Positions 1 through 11,683 of a stretch of DNA of 64,000 nt are shown piece after piece (positions within the stretch are counted from its first letter, which is position 1; each line of letters starts with the position of its first letter). Position numbers and translations under genes: made by a program. The stretch spans positions 93,330 through 157,329 of the forward strand of contig MU130707.1 in assembly GCA_015039465.1 (NCBI GenBank), in the 5' to 3' direction. Below the pieces are notes generated by a model. It worked only from the letters and a program-made list of their open reading frames with translations, had not been told where the DNA came from and searched no databases. Origin of the DNA: Phlegmacium glaucopus. Lineage: Eukaryota > Basidiomycota > Agaricomycetes > Agaricales > Cortinariaceae.

Positions 1-127
1 GAAAATGAAGAGAAAAAGGAGAAACAAAAACTGTGGGGGTATCTGGAGAGACTATTGCATAGGACTGCAACAAATTCAGCACAGGGGCTCTCGCAAATCA
101 CCGTCTGTGCTGCGTCCAGCAAATTGC

Positions 128-1297
128 TTAGACTTTTTCCTTCTCTGAGCCGGAGCCCTTCGACATAGCTGGAATGGAGTCAGGAATGGAAACGGAAACG
201 GTAGAGGCTCGGCCTCTAGCGGAGCTTGCCTTGGCTAAGTTACAGTCAGCAATACGATGACCGGACTTGCCACAAAAAAGACAGAGATTATTATCCATCC
301 AGCGTTGCCTTTCTCGCTGGGTAAGTCTACCCTGAGAGTCCAGCTGACCTTCCAGATTGGGAACTGTAGGAGCGGAAACATTACCGGAGTCTGCAGGCTT
401 AGCAGAAATTTCATCCGAAGGCCGAGGCTGTTTTCCGGAAGTGGAGGAAGGATCGGAAGATGGATTGGAGGAGGAAGAAGGAGTAGGAGGCTTCAGAGGA
501 TTTTGTTGCTGGCCGGGGACGGCTTCTCGCGAACGTTCTTGCATACGTTCCCAATGTCGAGCATCAGCACTTTGAGCTTTTAGTTGCATTGTGGCCATGG
601 TCCGGGGCTTGCCATCGCCTTTGGTAATTTCATCCTTGAGTCGGGAAGGCAAACTGTCATAAAACCTATACCTCAGAGCGGGCTCGCCCCAAGAGCAGCG
701 GACTGCCAAAGAGTTGAACCGGACTAAGTATTCGGAGATACGTTGGCTATCCTTCATTCGGAGTGACATGAGTTCGTATTCTACGTTGGCGGATTCGTCG
801 AAAGGACCAAAGTTGGAATGAAGTTCGCTGACGAAGAGATCCCAATCTTCAAGCCAAGACGGAGGATCGTTGGTGAGTCCAGAAATTCCAGGTTCGAACC
901 ATTCCTGAGCAACATCCCGGAGATAGGACAAAGCAAATGTTACTCGCTTGGAGTCATCTCGGAATGTGTCGGAAGAGCTCCGGAAATAGAGCCTGCACTG
1001 GAAAAGAAAAGCTTTTAGTTTCTTAGGATCCTTACCCGTGAAGGGCTCGGGCTCTCTAAGTCTGCCAGCTGAATCGGACTTGGCTGAAGATTTCCCAAGG
1101 GAATTCAAAGCGGAAACAAGTTCATTGATATGAATAGATGGAGACTCAACTTCGTCCATAGTACTCCGAGGTTCATCAATATGACTAGCCTCTTCGACTA
1201 TGTCGGGCACAGGAGTCTGCCTGGCGGGGGAGTGTTCATGGGACATATTTTCTTGTATCGGGAATGTATTTTTTGAAGTTTTAGAACGAGTTAGCAT
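128..1297 (-). CDS. Ty3/Gypsy-type Gag polyprotein (element runs off left edge)
   Basis: Retrotransposon capsid/nucleocapsid protein that packages element RNA in cytoplasmic particles. The open frame extends to 1396, but its first 33 codons would lie in the LTR repeats, so I choose the Met at 1297 (MLTRSKTSK). The middle holds a retrotransposon gag domain: the stretch around PFTGKDPKKLKAFLFQC through WFEPG and LRYRFYDSLP is typical of agaricomycete Gypsy gag. A Ser/Pro-rich linker follows, then a CCHC zinc knuckle near the C terminus (CLFCGKSGHRIADC, spacing CX2CX4HX4C). The usual pol ORF (protease, RT, RNase H, integrase) would lie beyond base 1 and is not seen. No internal stop, so this copy could be recent. 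Family call is firm; activity cannot be judged. Confidence 0.9.
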   Translation of the reverse strand: MLTRSKTSKNTFPIQENMSHEHSPARQTPVPDIVEEASHIDEPRSTMDEVESPSIHINELVSALNSLGKSSAKSDSAGRLREPEPFTGKDPKKLKAFLFQCRLYFRSSSDTFRDDSKRVTFALSYLRDVAQEWFEPGISGLTNDPPSWLEDWDLFVSELHSNFGPFDESANVEYELMSLRMKDSQRISEYLVRFNSLAVRCSWGEPALRYRFYDSLPSRLKDEITKGDGKPRTMATMQLKAQSADARHWERMQERSREAVPGQQQNPLKPPTPSSSSNPSSDPSSTSGKQPRPSDEISAKPADSGNVSAPTVPNLEGQLDSQGRLTQRERQRWMDNNLCLFCGKSGHRIADCNLAKASSARGRASTVSVSIPDSIPAMSKGSGSEKEKV

Positions 1298-1327
1298 AGA
1301 AGGAGTGGGTGAGAAGTTCAAATATAC

Positions 1328-1905
1328 TGTTAAGTTCGAGAACTCTGTTCCGGAGTAACGGACGGAGTAACGGACGGAGTCACGGAACGGAGTCACGGAA
1401 AGGATAGGACTTAGCCTCAGCTTATGTGCTGTGCTACCCAGAACCTTTGTGTCCTAATTTCGGAGTAAGACGGAGCGGAACGGAACCGGAAGTTGCAAAG
1501 AACTTAGAGGAAGACCAAGAGTGGGAAACTAAGTCGATATTCGAACTGAGGAAAACATACAAGTTTCGAGTACTTAAATATAAAAGGAATAGCATCCGAA
1601 ATATAAAATATAAATATAAATGCTGCGTTCTGCTCCCGAAGGTCCTGCATTCTTGGGGTGAATAATCCATAGCTGGTGTGCTGACTGATGGTGGGAAAGT
1701 GATGACAAAGAAATAGTGGTTGTGACGAAGATGTGGAAATGAGTTTGGAGTAACGTCGGAAGAGCCGGAATGATACGGAGAAGTCTCGGAGTTGGACATA
1801 GAAGGAGTAAATCCGGAGGCAAGGGAAAGTACTGGAACGGAGTACGGACTACCGGAGACAACTCTGACGGAGTCGGACCGGAGTAACGTATGACGGAATG
1901 TAACA
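1328..1905 (-). repeat. Probable 5' LTR of the Gypsy element
   Basis: Read on the minus strand, the segment begins TGTTACATTCCG at 1905 and ends ..TTAACA at 1328, giving TGTTA/TAACA inverted ends, just upstream of the gag Met. It contains many CGGAGT/ACTCCG repeats and an AT-rich TATA-like tract around 1575-1620. The outer edge is supported by the same TGTTACATTCCG start at 63985. The inner edge is inferred from the inverted ends only, and no primer-binding site was recognised. The partner LTR lies outside the window. Confidence 0.55.
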
Positions 1906-3133
1906 GGATCTCAGTTTCCCAATCCCCAGCGTGGTGGATATTCACAGTCCTTTCTCGGTCATTCATCCAGCTCCAACTTCAAATGTTACCTGTGCGGCGA
2001 ACAACACTCCTATAAAGACCATCAAGGCACTGCCAAGCGCCTTGTCACCAACAAACATGGAAAATGGATTGATCGCTTACTCGGCAGTAAGATCGTGTGT
2101 ATCTCCTTCAATGTTGGCTCTTCCGGCTGCCGACAACCTTCATGCTCCTACAGCCACTCGTGCTCCCTGTGCGAGGATCTTGCCCATGGTGCAGCCAGAT
2201 GCCCAAATTAATGACTTGGACATGTTCCCCATCATCATGAAGCTGAAGGCCGACACTTGGGAAAATGCGTTACGAGATGCTGGCATCCTTGAACATTACC
2301 TTGATATCCCAGTAGGCCTCCGGGAAGGCTTTTACTGCAGTCTAGAACAATTTTCTCTTTCTTGCACTTCTGTTGCCTGCAATCACTACACCTCTAAAGA
2401 GGACGAAGATTTTGTTATATCAAAATACGCTGAAGAAATCGTGCTGGGAAGACTCTCCTGCGGATATGACCCTCATGTAATGTATTCACTCATAGGCCAC
2501 TTTTGTACTGCCCCACTCGCTGTCGTTACACAACCATGTGGCAAACACTGAATTATCGTTAACCATTTGTACCCCCAAAATAGACTTTGCATTAATCTTG
2601 CTGACTTACCTCGAGATCCTGCGCATAAATATATCATCAACCCTACAAAGACTTCCATCAACACTATCATAGACTCCAAAAAGTTCCAATGTCTGTGGGG
2701 ATCTTTCTCAGAATGCTATTTGCTAGTGGCGGATGCACCTGAAGGTTCACAAGCGGCGGTATTTGATGTGGACTCTGCATTTTGGAATATCCCAATTCAT
2801 CCCTCAGCCCGCCATTTTCTGGCCATCTCCATCCAGGGACTCATCCATCTGGATCCTGTGTTGAATTTCGGTGCATCTCCATCCCCAGGAATCTTTGGCA
2901 GGGTAGCCGATGTGTTGGTTCAGATTTTATTAACCCATGGCATTGATGCTGTCATCAAATGGGTCAACAATTTTATCTTCCTCCGTTATCCCTCGCTGCG
3001 TCGCTCGGATGGCACCTATGAATTTTCCTATTCTTCACAGCTCATTTGGGATGTAGCGAATAAGTTAGGTTGGCCATGGGCCCCTCAGAAGTTTGTCGAT
3101 TTTGCTACTGTATTCAAATATATCGGCTTTCAA

Positions 3134-4307
3134 TCATCAGCAAACTCGGGGATTTCCCATAGTGTGTCATAGTCATGTCACACTAAATTATAGTATCCTA
3201 TAGTCACGTCACCATAACTATAGTGAATTATAGTTTCATAGCATCCATGTGACACACACCAGCGCTGTCTAGCATAGTCTAGCCTCGTCACTATGTCACA
3301 TTAGAATACATTGTTTTTCATTAAGTTAAATAAACCAACCCTAAATCAAGTGTCTGTGCGCAAAAACTAAAACTACTAAATATGTAAGTTCAACATTTGT
3401 TCCCATCGTTCCATACCGCCACCACCACCACCTGACGACTACAATACTTACAACAACAAATGAATGGTTTTTTTTTACTTTCTATTATCAATCTATTATA
3501 CTATATTAATTTATTTTGCCCCAGGAACAATGGTTGGGGCTCGTTTGGCCCCACCTCACCATGTTTTGCACCAATAACAACACACAACAATGATACATGA
3601 ACGATGCATGACGACGAACACATGACGACAGCGCACAAACAATCCACAATGACGATGCACAAACACCAACAATAACAAATGAGTCGGAATGACAATGAAT
3701 GTGCAACGACGATGACATGTGACGACAACAACAACATGCAACAACACAGCGACAACGATGGCCTGCGACAACAACAACCTGCAACGATGACCTGCAACGA
3801 CAACGATCTGCAATGACGACGACCTGCAACAAGTGACAATGACCTGCGACAAGTGACAATGACCTGCGACAAGTGACAATGACCTGTGATGAGTGACAAT
3901 GATGTGCAATGATGATGATGTGGTGCAATGATGATGATCCGTTACAGTAGTATATATAAGTAGTGTATATACAATGTTTAGACTAGTACTTAGACTAGTA
4001 GTAGTACTTAGTTGAATATAATTTTTTTAACAATTTCCTCCAGTTGTGACACTATTAGAATATTATGAGTATAGATAATAGGCCTCTCTAACTAATTATG
4101 GATAGTATTAACGTAGCTGTATATAGCACCTTATAGCCCTATATAGCACCTTATAACACTCTATAGTGCTGTCTAGTGTCAGGCTATTTCCAGATAGCGT
4201 TACTGTGACACTGGACAGCACTATAAACAAAAGAACCTTTTCTATGGTTCTATGGTGCTGTCCAGTGCTGCCCGGTGCCAGTAAGCCGGCCCCGAGTTTA
4301 CTGATGA
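3134..4307. mobile_element. Non-autonomous insertion with about 18 bp inverted ends, inside the RT
   Basis: The interruption of the RT frame starts ATCATCAGCAAACTCGGGG and ends CCCCGAGTTTACTGATGAT, inverted copies with one mismatch. The outermost AT can be either a 2 bp target duplication or part of the repeat. Without the insert, codons CAA and TGG meet in frame inside a conserved RT stretch (KYIGFQ then WDLSAKTVELP), so both borders are precise. The interior has no coding capacity I trust: it is rich in short palindromic CTATAG/GTGACA motifs and a tandem repeat. It could be a MITE-like DNA transposon derivative. The insertion site between A and T also recalls Helitrons, but the 3' end does not fit CTRR. 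Confidence 0.7.
3821..3900. repeat. 20 bp tandem repeat, 4 units
   Basis: Four head-to-tail copies of a 20 bp unit (consensus GACCTGCGACAAGTGACAAT), the first and last diverged. It sits in a longer GACAAY-rich low-complexity tract (about 3590-3930) that keeps three minus-strand frames open by composition. Confidence 0.85.
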
Positions 4308-5206
4308 TGGGACCTTTCCGCCAAGACTGTTGAACTGCCAGCAGGCAAGAAACTCAGATATCTAGAGCGACTTTCAAATTGGTCTATGGGGTCTCATCAT
4401 ACTGCGAAGGACGCTGAGAAATTAATTGGAACTTTGAATCATGTTTGTTTCGTCATCCCTGAAGGCTGTTCATGGATGGTCACTCTGTACAAATTTAGGG
4501 GCGGTTTTAAAGGCACCGCATACAATGACATGAAGCATACAGTGTCTGCGTCTACATTCAATGATATTTCATGGTGGCAACAACGCCTCCAGTGCAAATT
4601 CGTAGGCACTAAAATCATTCGACCACCCAATCCTGCGCCCAACATCCTCTTCGTCGACGCCTCTACAACCTGGGGTATTGGCTTGGTGCTTGACGGCAAA
4701 TGGTTAGCATGGCAGTTCAAGGATGGCTGGAGATCTGACAGCAGGGATATTGGGTGGGCTGAAATGGTGGCCGTCGAACTGGCGGTTCGAACTTTGGTTT
4801 CAAGCCATTTCTCGAATTGTCACATCATTGTACGTTCTGGTAATCAAGGGGTCATAGGTGCTCTGAAGGCCAGCCGGTCCCATGGTACCCAACAGAATGT
4901 GATCTTGCAAGAAATTGTCAGGCTTATCCAAACCCACAACATCTGGATATCTTCAATCTGGGTTCCAACCCTGGAGAATATCGCTGATGGTCCTTCGAGA
5001 GGCTCATTCCCTAATAAGACCCTACTTTACCCTTTCCCTCCTAAACTGCCCTATCACCTTTCACCTTATATAATGAAACCTGTAGAACACCGTGACCTTC
5101 ATGTATGATGATCGAGACTAGACTCGCAACAAATACATAAAAATTTGGTATACCTCCTTAATGTCTCCTCTCACTATCATTTATCCCCCACCATCACATA
5201 ATAGTA

Positions 5207-6388
5207 ATGCCGCCATCTCGTCAGAGCCAACATTCCACTCGTTCTCGTGACCTGCACCAACTAGCTAAACTACACGGGGGATCCATCAAATATAGCCGTT
5301 TCCAACCTCAACCGTATCCTCCACAGACCCCTATACCTTCCTCGCGCCCTCTACAACCCTCTTTTGTCCTACCACCCTATCTTTTGAACCAGATCAACCT
5401 GGCACAAGGTGCCGCCACCAGGGAATCAACTTTGGCAAAGGACGCAAGCTGTCTGCATGAATTCCTTGCATTCTGCGAACATCTTGGTATTAGGGAGGCT
5501 CATGCATTGCCAGCCCGAGAGGACCTCTTGATCACATGGGCATCCTCTTTTGCTGGTCGTCTCGCAGGGAAGACGGTGGGTGCTAAGATCTCAGCCATCA
5601 GGAAAGAGCACTTTCGGAGGAACTTAACCTGGCATGGGGGTGAATGTTTACGACTGATTCTCAAGGGAGTTGAAGGTTTAAGGCCTCCCTCCTCCTTCTA
5701 TAGCAAGAGATCCCCTGTGACCATCACAATGCTGGAAGACCTAAACAAGAATCTCAGCAGATCATCGGGACTTGACAACTGTATACAAGCTATATGCTGT
5801 TTATCGTTCTTCTGCCAACTCCGTATTGGTGAAATTTTGCCCCCTACCAAGAATCTCAAGAAATTTGACCCACATCGTCATGCGACATTCGCTCACATTG
5901 CGGAATCTACAGCAACAAATGGCGCCTGCAATCTTCATCTTCCATGGTCAAAGACCCAAAAAACCCGTGGTGACGATGTTTGGATTCCATGACAGGAAGC
6001 CCCTTTAGACCCACTCCATGTGATCCACAAGCATTTCATAAAGAACAGGCTACATACCTCACATCCTATATCTGCTTACCGCGATGCCCACAACAAGGTT
6101 GTTACCCTCACTAGGCCACAATTCATATGTCGTATCAACCAGATATTGCAAGCGACTGGGAAAGCCTACCCACACATCACGGGTCACTGTTTTCGTATCG
6201 GAGGCACCACATTCTATCTGGTTTTGGGTGTTCCACCTGACATGGTCAAGAAATTTGGCCATTGGCGATCCCATGCCTTCTTGGAATACTGGCGTTGTAT
6301 GGACTACTTGGGTAAAATCCACCTGGATATGCTCCCTCTCAACCCATCCATCCAACTGAGATCGTCACGTAACCTTCCTAAGTCTTGA
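5207..6388 (+). pseudogene. DIRS-like tyrosine recombinase, one nonsense codon
   Basis: Integrase of the same decayed DIRS-like element, 98 bp after its RNase H end. It would join circular element DNA to the chromosome by tyrosine recombination. Visible: a Pro-rich N terminus (MPPSRQSQHS), a core-binding domain (ESTLAKDASCLHEFLAFCEHLGI), the first catalytic Arg in CQLRIGE, then HCFRIGGTTFYL (HxxR), GHWRSHAFLEYWR (H/W and the candidate nucleophile Tyr). The only obvious lesion is a TGA at 5990 in WIP-stop-QEAPLDP; the same frame continues from there to 6388. Length (about 393 codons) is normal. Catalytic residues are kept, so decay by a single point change is likely, unlike the RT upstream. 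Confidence 0.87.
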
Positions 6389-8135
6389 CTTCGTCTCCAA
6401 GTCAATCTTCGTCCATGACTACGACGCGCCTTAGTCTTGTTACTACTATTGGTTTTCCATAGTCATTTCCTCCGCTCAACCCTGGTTTTGACGAACTAGG
6501 AATCCGAGGAACCACTAATCAGAATTGGAATTATCGGTTTCGGATTTTTATCTTGTTGCTACCTCTCCCAGAACAATTAGTAAGTTATTTAGGTCAGAAT
6601 GTACTCCTCTAGCATATCGGAGACCCTTATATGCGAAAAGATATATATATATATTATTGGACAATCAAGGTTGCAAGGAGTTCACTATTCCAACCGTTAG
6701 CAAAAGTGGAGGTAGATGTAACGAGGCACAGAGTAATGTACCGATGTTTTGTGAAGTAGAATAAAATCATCCTTTGAAGACCAGGGATGCAGATGTGGTT
6801 CCTTAGTATTACTCTATAGTGCATTGGAAACGTGGGGTGAGTTCAGTGTGAGGCCAAATTCGTATTATAGACACTTACCCCTATTTTCTGCGACAACAAC
6901 CGCCCTAATATTCACCAATCACTCCAACACTCTTACTTTAGCCCATTGAATTGAGTTCCCGACTCCGAAACGCATGAAGGACAGGGCTAATCGCCATCAA
7001 TAGTATGTAGCCTAGGTCATGAAGGGGTGATACCATCCAATTTTTGACCACCTCATAAAGGATAGTATTTATTGCTCTCAAAAGCGATATTGTGCCTTTA
7101 ACTTCAGACCGAGAAGTCAGTTCTAACTGTATAGCATATAGCTAGACATTTGCTTTACGGCCTAAGTCACCATCCTTGATGAGATCCAGTTGTCTGTGTC
7201 TTTCTCCGACGAAATCAACCCAAGTCGCGATATTGGATTTGAAGATCATGATGACTTGTTTCTTTTTTGGTGAGTTATTGGTTGCTTGTTAGCGTAAGCG
7301 TAAGCAGGTAGCTGCAGTGCAGGGTGATATTGATATTGGGTGAATAAAGTGTTTGGTACGATTTGAGTGACTTCACCTAGTATCTTTACTTGTAGTCCAC
7401 AACACGTCTAGCAGCACCATCGAGTGTATGCGTCATCTACCAGCACTGCTATTTGACCGCTGGGCGGACTGTTGAAGAGATTTGATGATGGCGTTGCATG
7501 CAGGGTTCGGAAAGTATGTTGGTTGGTTGTTAGTAGCGGCCAATTTTAAGGGTGATTGCTACATGATGACCAGCAACGGACATTTGATGGTAAGACCGAG
7601 GGTCGAGATCATGGCAATGAACGCTTCAACAACTTTGATATTGTTTTGTTACCGTGGGAAAGTGTAATATGGAGTCCATTCGAAATGAAAGGCAAGTGAC
7701 TAAGATTGAATCGAGATGAGAAGTCCAAGCGAAACAAAGAATTGGTTGCTTACTACCGACCTCTGGCCTTGATGCAGAACTGAACGCTTCAATAATTCAT
7801 ACAAGGGTCTTGGATACACGAATCATCGAAATTGGTCCATGTGACAGAGCTCAAACATCAGGAAAATAGCATCCCCATAGAATCAATACAAACAATAGAA
7901 ACCACTAGGCAGGCTAGATGTACTAGAGCCAGAGGTGTTAAAAAATTCTAGTGCTTTCTAGTTCAGTATTCAGTTTTACTAGCTCAATTGCGACAATGTG
8001 ACATTAGTAATTCAACTACATAACCGCTCTCAGCACCGTACAATTTGCACTAAGTTCACTTTTTTTATCATTGAGAAGAAACAAATCACATACTAGTAAA
8101 ATTTTAATGTACAATCCAATGTAGTCTACAATTTA
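6389..8135. other. No gene; decayed array module at its right part
   Basis: No supportable ORF. A short (AT)n run lies near 6640-6655. From about 6952 to 7870 the DNA matches the intergenic module that recurs in the 14.5-46 kb array, starting at the GAGTTCCCGACTCC block and including the GTTGGTTGTTAGTAGC and GACATTTGATGGT blocks. This shows that the duplicated region once extended left of the Plavaka element, or that the element inserted into it. Confidence 0.6.
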
Positions 8136-11100
8136 CTAAAATATAATTTCATGTGAGTGATGATCTGCGAAATGGTTAACATAATATGCTTGAAAGGCAT
8201 CGAGAGATTGTGTATAATGAAAATTAATTGGGAGGAATTCCGAACCAAAGACTGGGAGCAGATGAACGCCCCATAAGAATGCATCAAGATGAATCACGGA
8301 AAGTAAGCACCCATTTCGTTGAATGTCTGGTTGTACTTTCCACATGTCTGTAGTGGAATTGCGAGACCAACCTACAGTTGAGAACCACTCAACCAGAGCA
8401 CAGGGATATGTCTTTTCATTGTGGTGGAAAGAAAAAAATAATTGAACTTGCACGACGTTCATCCCTTTCATTCCAGGCCTTTCCTTATTTTCCACCACCA
8501 AAGCACAATCCCGCCTAGGAGCTTTTTTCCGCCACAAGGGGCAGGACCGAATACATTCATGACACATACCACGGAGGCCACATTCGTCACTTGGCGCAAA
8601 AAAAGTTGCAACCGCCGAGTGGAAAACCGAAATTTTGCTTGTGATTTTCAGGCAATCCTCAAGCTCGACACCATCAGCTGATGTATTGGGATGCAGTTGT
8701 TTGAAAAGGAATTGACGTGTGAGTTCTGTCAGCCGGGGCTGCTGAATATGCACTGCCAGATCTTCAAGGTATCTCAGATAGTTTCGAACTAGTCCACTTA
8801 TGAGGAATGTTTTTTTTAAAACCCAAATAAAAAGACATACTGCGAGTGCGGGCGAGGACAACATTTCCTTCAACCATTTCTGTGCCACTTCGAGTGTCTT
8901 CATCAATTTCAAAGTCTGAATCCTCCCCGTTGTCGTCTCTATTCCGACTCCTGTGAGCAGTGGAAATCTTTTGAGGTTGAAAATCCGAAGGTGGAACCAT
9001 TCGTCGATCAACAAAATCAACACGTGCGGCCCCAAGCTTATCCAAACATTGATTGATTAAAAGCATCTGGCCAAGGGCTTCGTAGTGGTTGGAACATTGC
9101 CAGGGTTTCTTAACAGCTGTAATATGATGGGATTTGGTAATAGATGAGCATATCCCTCCTGGAGCGCCAAATTCTTGTATGAGATGGCGATAGTGGGAGA
9201 GAGCATGTTGGCGGGGAAGAGAAAATCCATCTGGGCGAACACCCAAACGTTGGAAGATTTCACAATGGGTATAGAACTTTGCAAGGGCGTTATTGAAAGC
9301 CGCAAGTGTTGCTTCTGTGATATCGGCTCGTCGTGAAAGATAGCAGGCGTCAAGAAACGTGGTGAGTGCTTTGATGATGTCAGGGTCAACATGTCCACAA
9401 ATTGCGGCAACGTAAACCTTCAGGATTTCAGTTAACTTGTATGACTTGTATGATTAAAAATATTTTTACCTTCATTAATGCTTTCGAATCATCGCCTGTC
9501 CATTGTTTGAAGCGCCAGCCATGAGGGAAGCGACGCAGGCAACAAGATGTTTCAATTGCTATTCAAATTCTGGTACTGACTCGGAATAACGAACCTTCGG
9601 TCAATATCATCGAGTATTTCATCTGCATGAGACTTGCCATTTTCCATGACGAGTGACTCCTGAACCCATGTAACCAAATGATCTTTGAATGTTCCTTTGA
9701 TTATCTGATGCAGAAGGTCGGGTGTTAATATTTCATGAATATCTGCGCGAGGGAAATCATAAGTAAATGGCTAGAATAATAGTAGTCAGATCAACATAGC
9801 GACGAAGAAATATACACTCACCAGAATGTCATTGTCTATACCATATTCGTCCCAAAGGGTTTTCGAGTCCAATTCATCAATGAGATCTTTGGTAAATGCA
9901 CATGTACGTCGACCACGGAGACCATCAAGGTCATTGGGCAATGCGGTACATCTAAATACACCCTGTTAATTTCCAAAACTTAAATAAATAAGAAAGGATC
10001 AACCTTGGACACCAGCCCTGAACCACTCCAGACAAATAAACCTGCTCCGGATAGTCAGCGATAAATGAGGCAAGGTCGTATATAACATGCCGGAAATGGC
10101 CATCAGGGCAACGACAGACAACAGGAGCAGTCATGCCGTGTCGAAGTGGAGAGAGAATCTTTGAAATGGATGCATGGTATAGCTGACGCTTGAATTTCCA
10201 AAATGCGGCATTGTTGTCATATTTTCGGTCACCTAGTCAATAAATTGTTATTAATCTGGTGAAAAAGGATAGAACAATCAGACACACCTTTGGGGATGGC
10301 CAGAAAACCAATAGGAACGACCGCATTTTGGTGGGCTCGGCGAATGGTGTTGTGTATGTTTCCTATTGACAGATAGAGAGGGTGATATTCAACGTGACCG
10401 GTCGCCACCGAAACAGTTGTTTTGTCAGCACCAAGAATAATTGGGCAATATAAAGCAGCCTTTTGTGCTTTCATCATCGTGATATATAGTATCCTAGATA
10501 ATTGTAAGTCATAGAGAAATTAAAATTAAAACAAAAACACGTACCGCGTGCCTCCAGAAAAAGTTTCCAGACAAAAATTCATTCCAACGTCGATGCCCTG
10601 ATTTATCAAGTTCAATGAATGGCGCATAATCAAACTCTCCATCAAAGTCAGGATTGGCGAGCATATGTGCCAATGACAACATCAGGATCTCGATACCAAA
10701 CCTGGTATTCGTCCAATTGCCAGCTTGGAGCATTTAAACCAATATCTCCAACATACAATATTGTGAATGATTTCCAGGGAGCGTCGCCATGCTTGATGGC
10801 ATCAATTGTTGCATATAAGTGTTCATGAGATGAGAAGGGGGAAACATCGCCGTCTTTGCTCTTGGAAAGTGACCAGATGTCCATAAGTTCATTGATATTC
10901 CCAGCAGACATCTCCACCTTGCGATATAAAAAATCAGCAACTTGAAATTGTAACTGGTCGTCGAATGGGTCCCAGGTCAATGAGGAAGGGTTAGCGGCAG
11001 GGTTATGACAGGGTAGGGGAGCAGTCCCTAGAGGTAGGAACTGGCCATGCTCGTCACATGGCTGACCTTGAAAGTTTGATTAACTTAACAATGTCATTAA

Positions 11101-11475
11101 ATTTAAAATTGAATTACCATTGATATTAGGGTGCATATTTCTTTGTGGTCTTGGAAGCGGGGCATTAGGAATAGGAGGTGGGGATGCAAATAGATGATCG
11201 TGATCAGGAGGCTCAAAGAAATTGTCTCCAATGAGAGGTTCATGTGGACTTGGATGTTCGTGCAGGATTTCAGGGCTGTCACGGTCATCCCGGTTTGAAT
11301 TTGGAGTAGGGTGCTTATGATGTTGTGGTTGACATGAGCTGATCGAACGTGGTTGGTACGTCCTGCTTGGTTTCAAAACTGCCTTGGACAGCCTTGGAGA
11401 TAGTAAGGGCATTTCAGCTTGTAAAGTGTCATCGACTCGGATTTCAACTTGAAGAAACGAATAAAATTCAGGCAA
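8136..11475 (-). pseudogene. Plavaka-type transposase, full length with two frameshifts
   Basis: Transposase of the Plavaka DNA-transposon family of mushroom genomes (CACTA/KDZ-related). Reading leftwards from 11475: a Pro-rich N terminus; WDPFDDQLQFQVADFLY; the core with YQVWYRDPDVVI, NPDFDGEFD, YCPIILGADKTTVSVATG, VEYHPLYLSIGN, HQNAVVPIGFLAIPKG; then RCPDGHFRHVIYDL, FIADYPEQVYLSG; FKQWTGDDSKALMK; SLPRQHALSHY, LFGAP-like FGAPGGICSSITKS; and a C-terminal domain (VSVFHSAVATF-like, HLDAFLWGVHLLPVFG). It is split by several short GT-AG introns. A 1-nt insertion near 10670 (after DPDVVI) and a 1-nt loss near 10450 (before ALYCPIILG) break the frame; elsewhere the reading is intact. A partner gene diverges from it at 11684. 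Terminal repeats were not found. Confidence 0.88.
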
Positions 11476-11683
11476 CGGTTGTATTTGTCATTGTAGAGGA
11501 GTGATTAAAATGCAGCGGAACTCTCTAGAATAGCAATGGAAACGGCAAAAGTTAAAGCCGGTGGTTGAAATCAACCAAAAAAATCATACCATTTTTCCGC
11601 ACCCCTATTCATTTCTCTCATCTCTCAACCTTGTGTCTAAGCCTGCATTCCGAGTCGTGAATTGTTCTGTAACTTGTATAGTC

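Larger units (their letters stand above)
1931..5108 (+). pseudogene. DIRS-like reverse transcriptase-RNase H, decayed and interrupted
   Basis: Remnant of the RT-RNase H protein of a tyrosine-recombinase retrotransposon. In order: an N-terminal region with WENALRDAGILEHY; RT blocks FDVDSAFWNIPIHP and NFGASPSPGIFG; the active-site box, which reads WVNN where WVDD is expected (about 2960); then, after a 1174 bp insertion (3134-4307), the RT tail and RNase H region (ILFVDASTTWGIGLVL, DIGWAEMVAVELAV, ENIADGPSRG). A TGA at 2549 breaks the frame between CGKH and IIVNH. The third RNase H acidic site reads SGNQGVI where DNQGVI is usual. Removing 3134-4307 rejoins CAA and TGG codons in frame. The tyrosine recombinase of the same element follows at 5207. 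Non-functional with high confidence. Confidence 0.88.

Noticed and set aside
1426..1966. ORFs on both strands in the left LTR region
   Set aside because: They overlap the LTR with its CGGAGT repeats, have no recognisable motif, and lie upstream of gag where an LTR is expected.
3501..3928. Three overlapping minus-strand ORFs of 117-140 codons
   Set aside because: They lie wholly in a GACAAY-rich low-complexity tract and its 20 bp repeat; all three frames are open and give Cys/His/Ser/Val-rich strings, a composition effect.
3134..4307. Calling this insert a Helitron
   Set aside because: It starts TC and sits between A and T, but the 3' end is ..CTGATGA rather than CTRR, and the long inverted ends are atypical. 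Left as unclassified.
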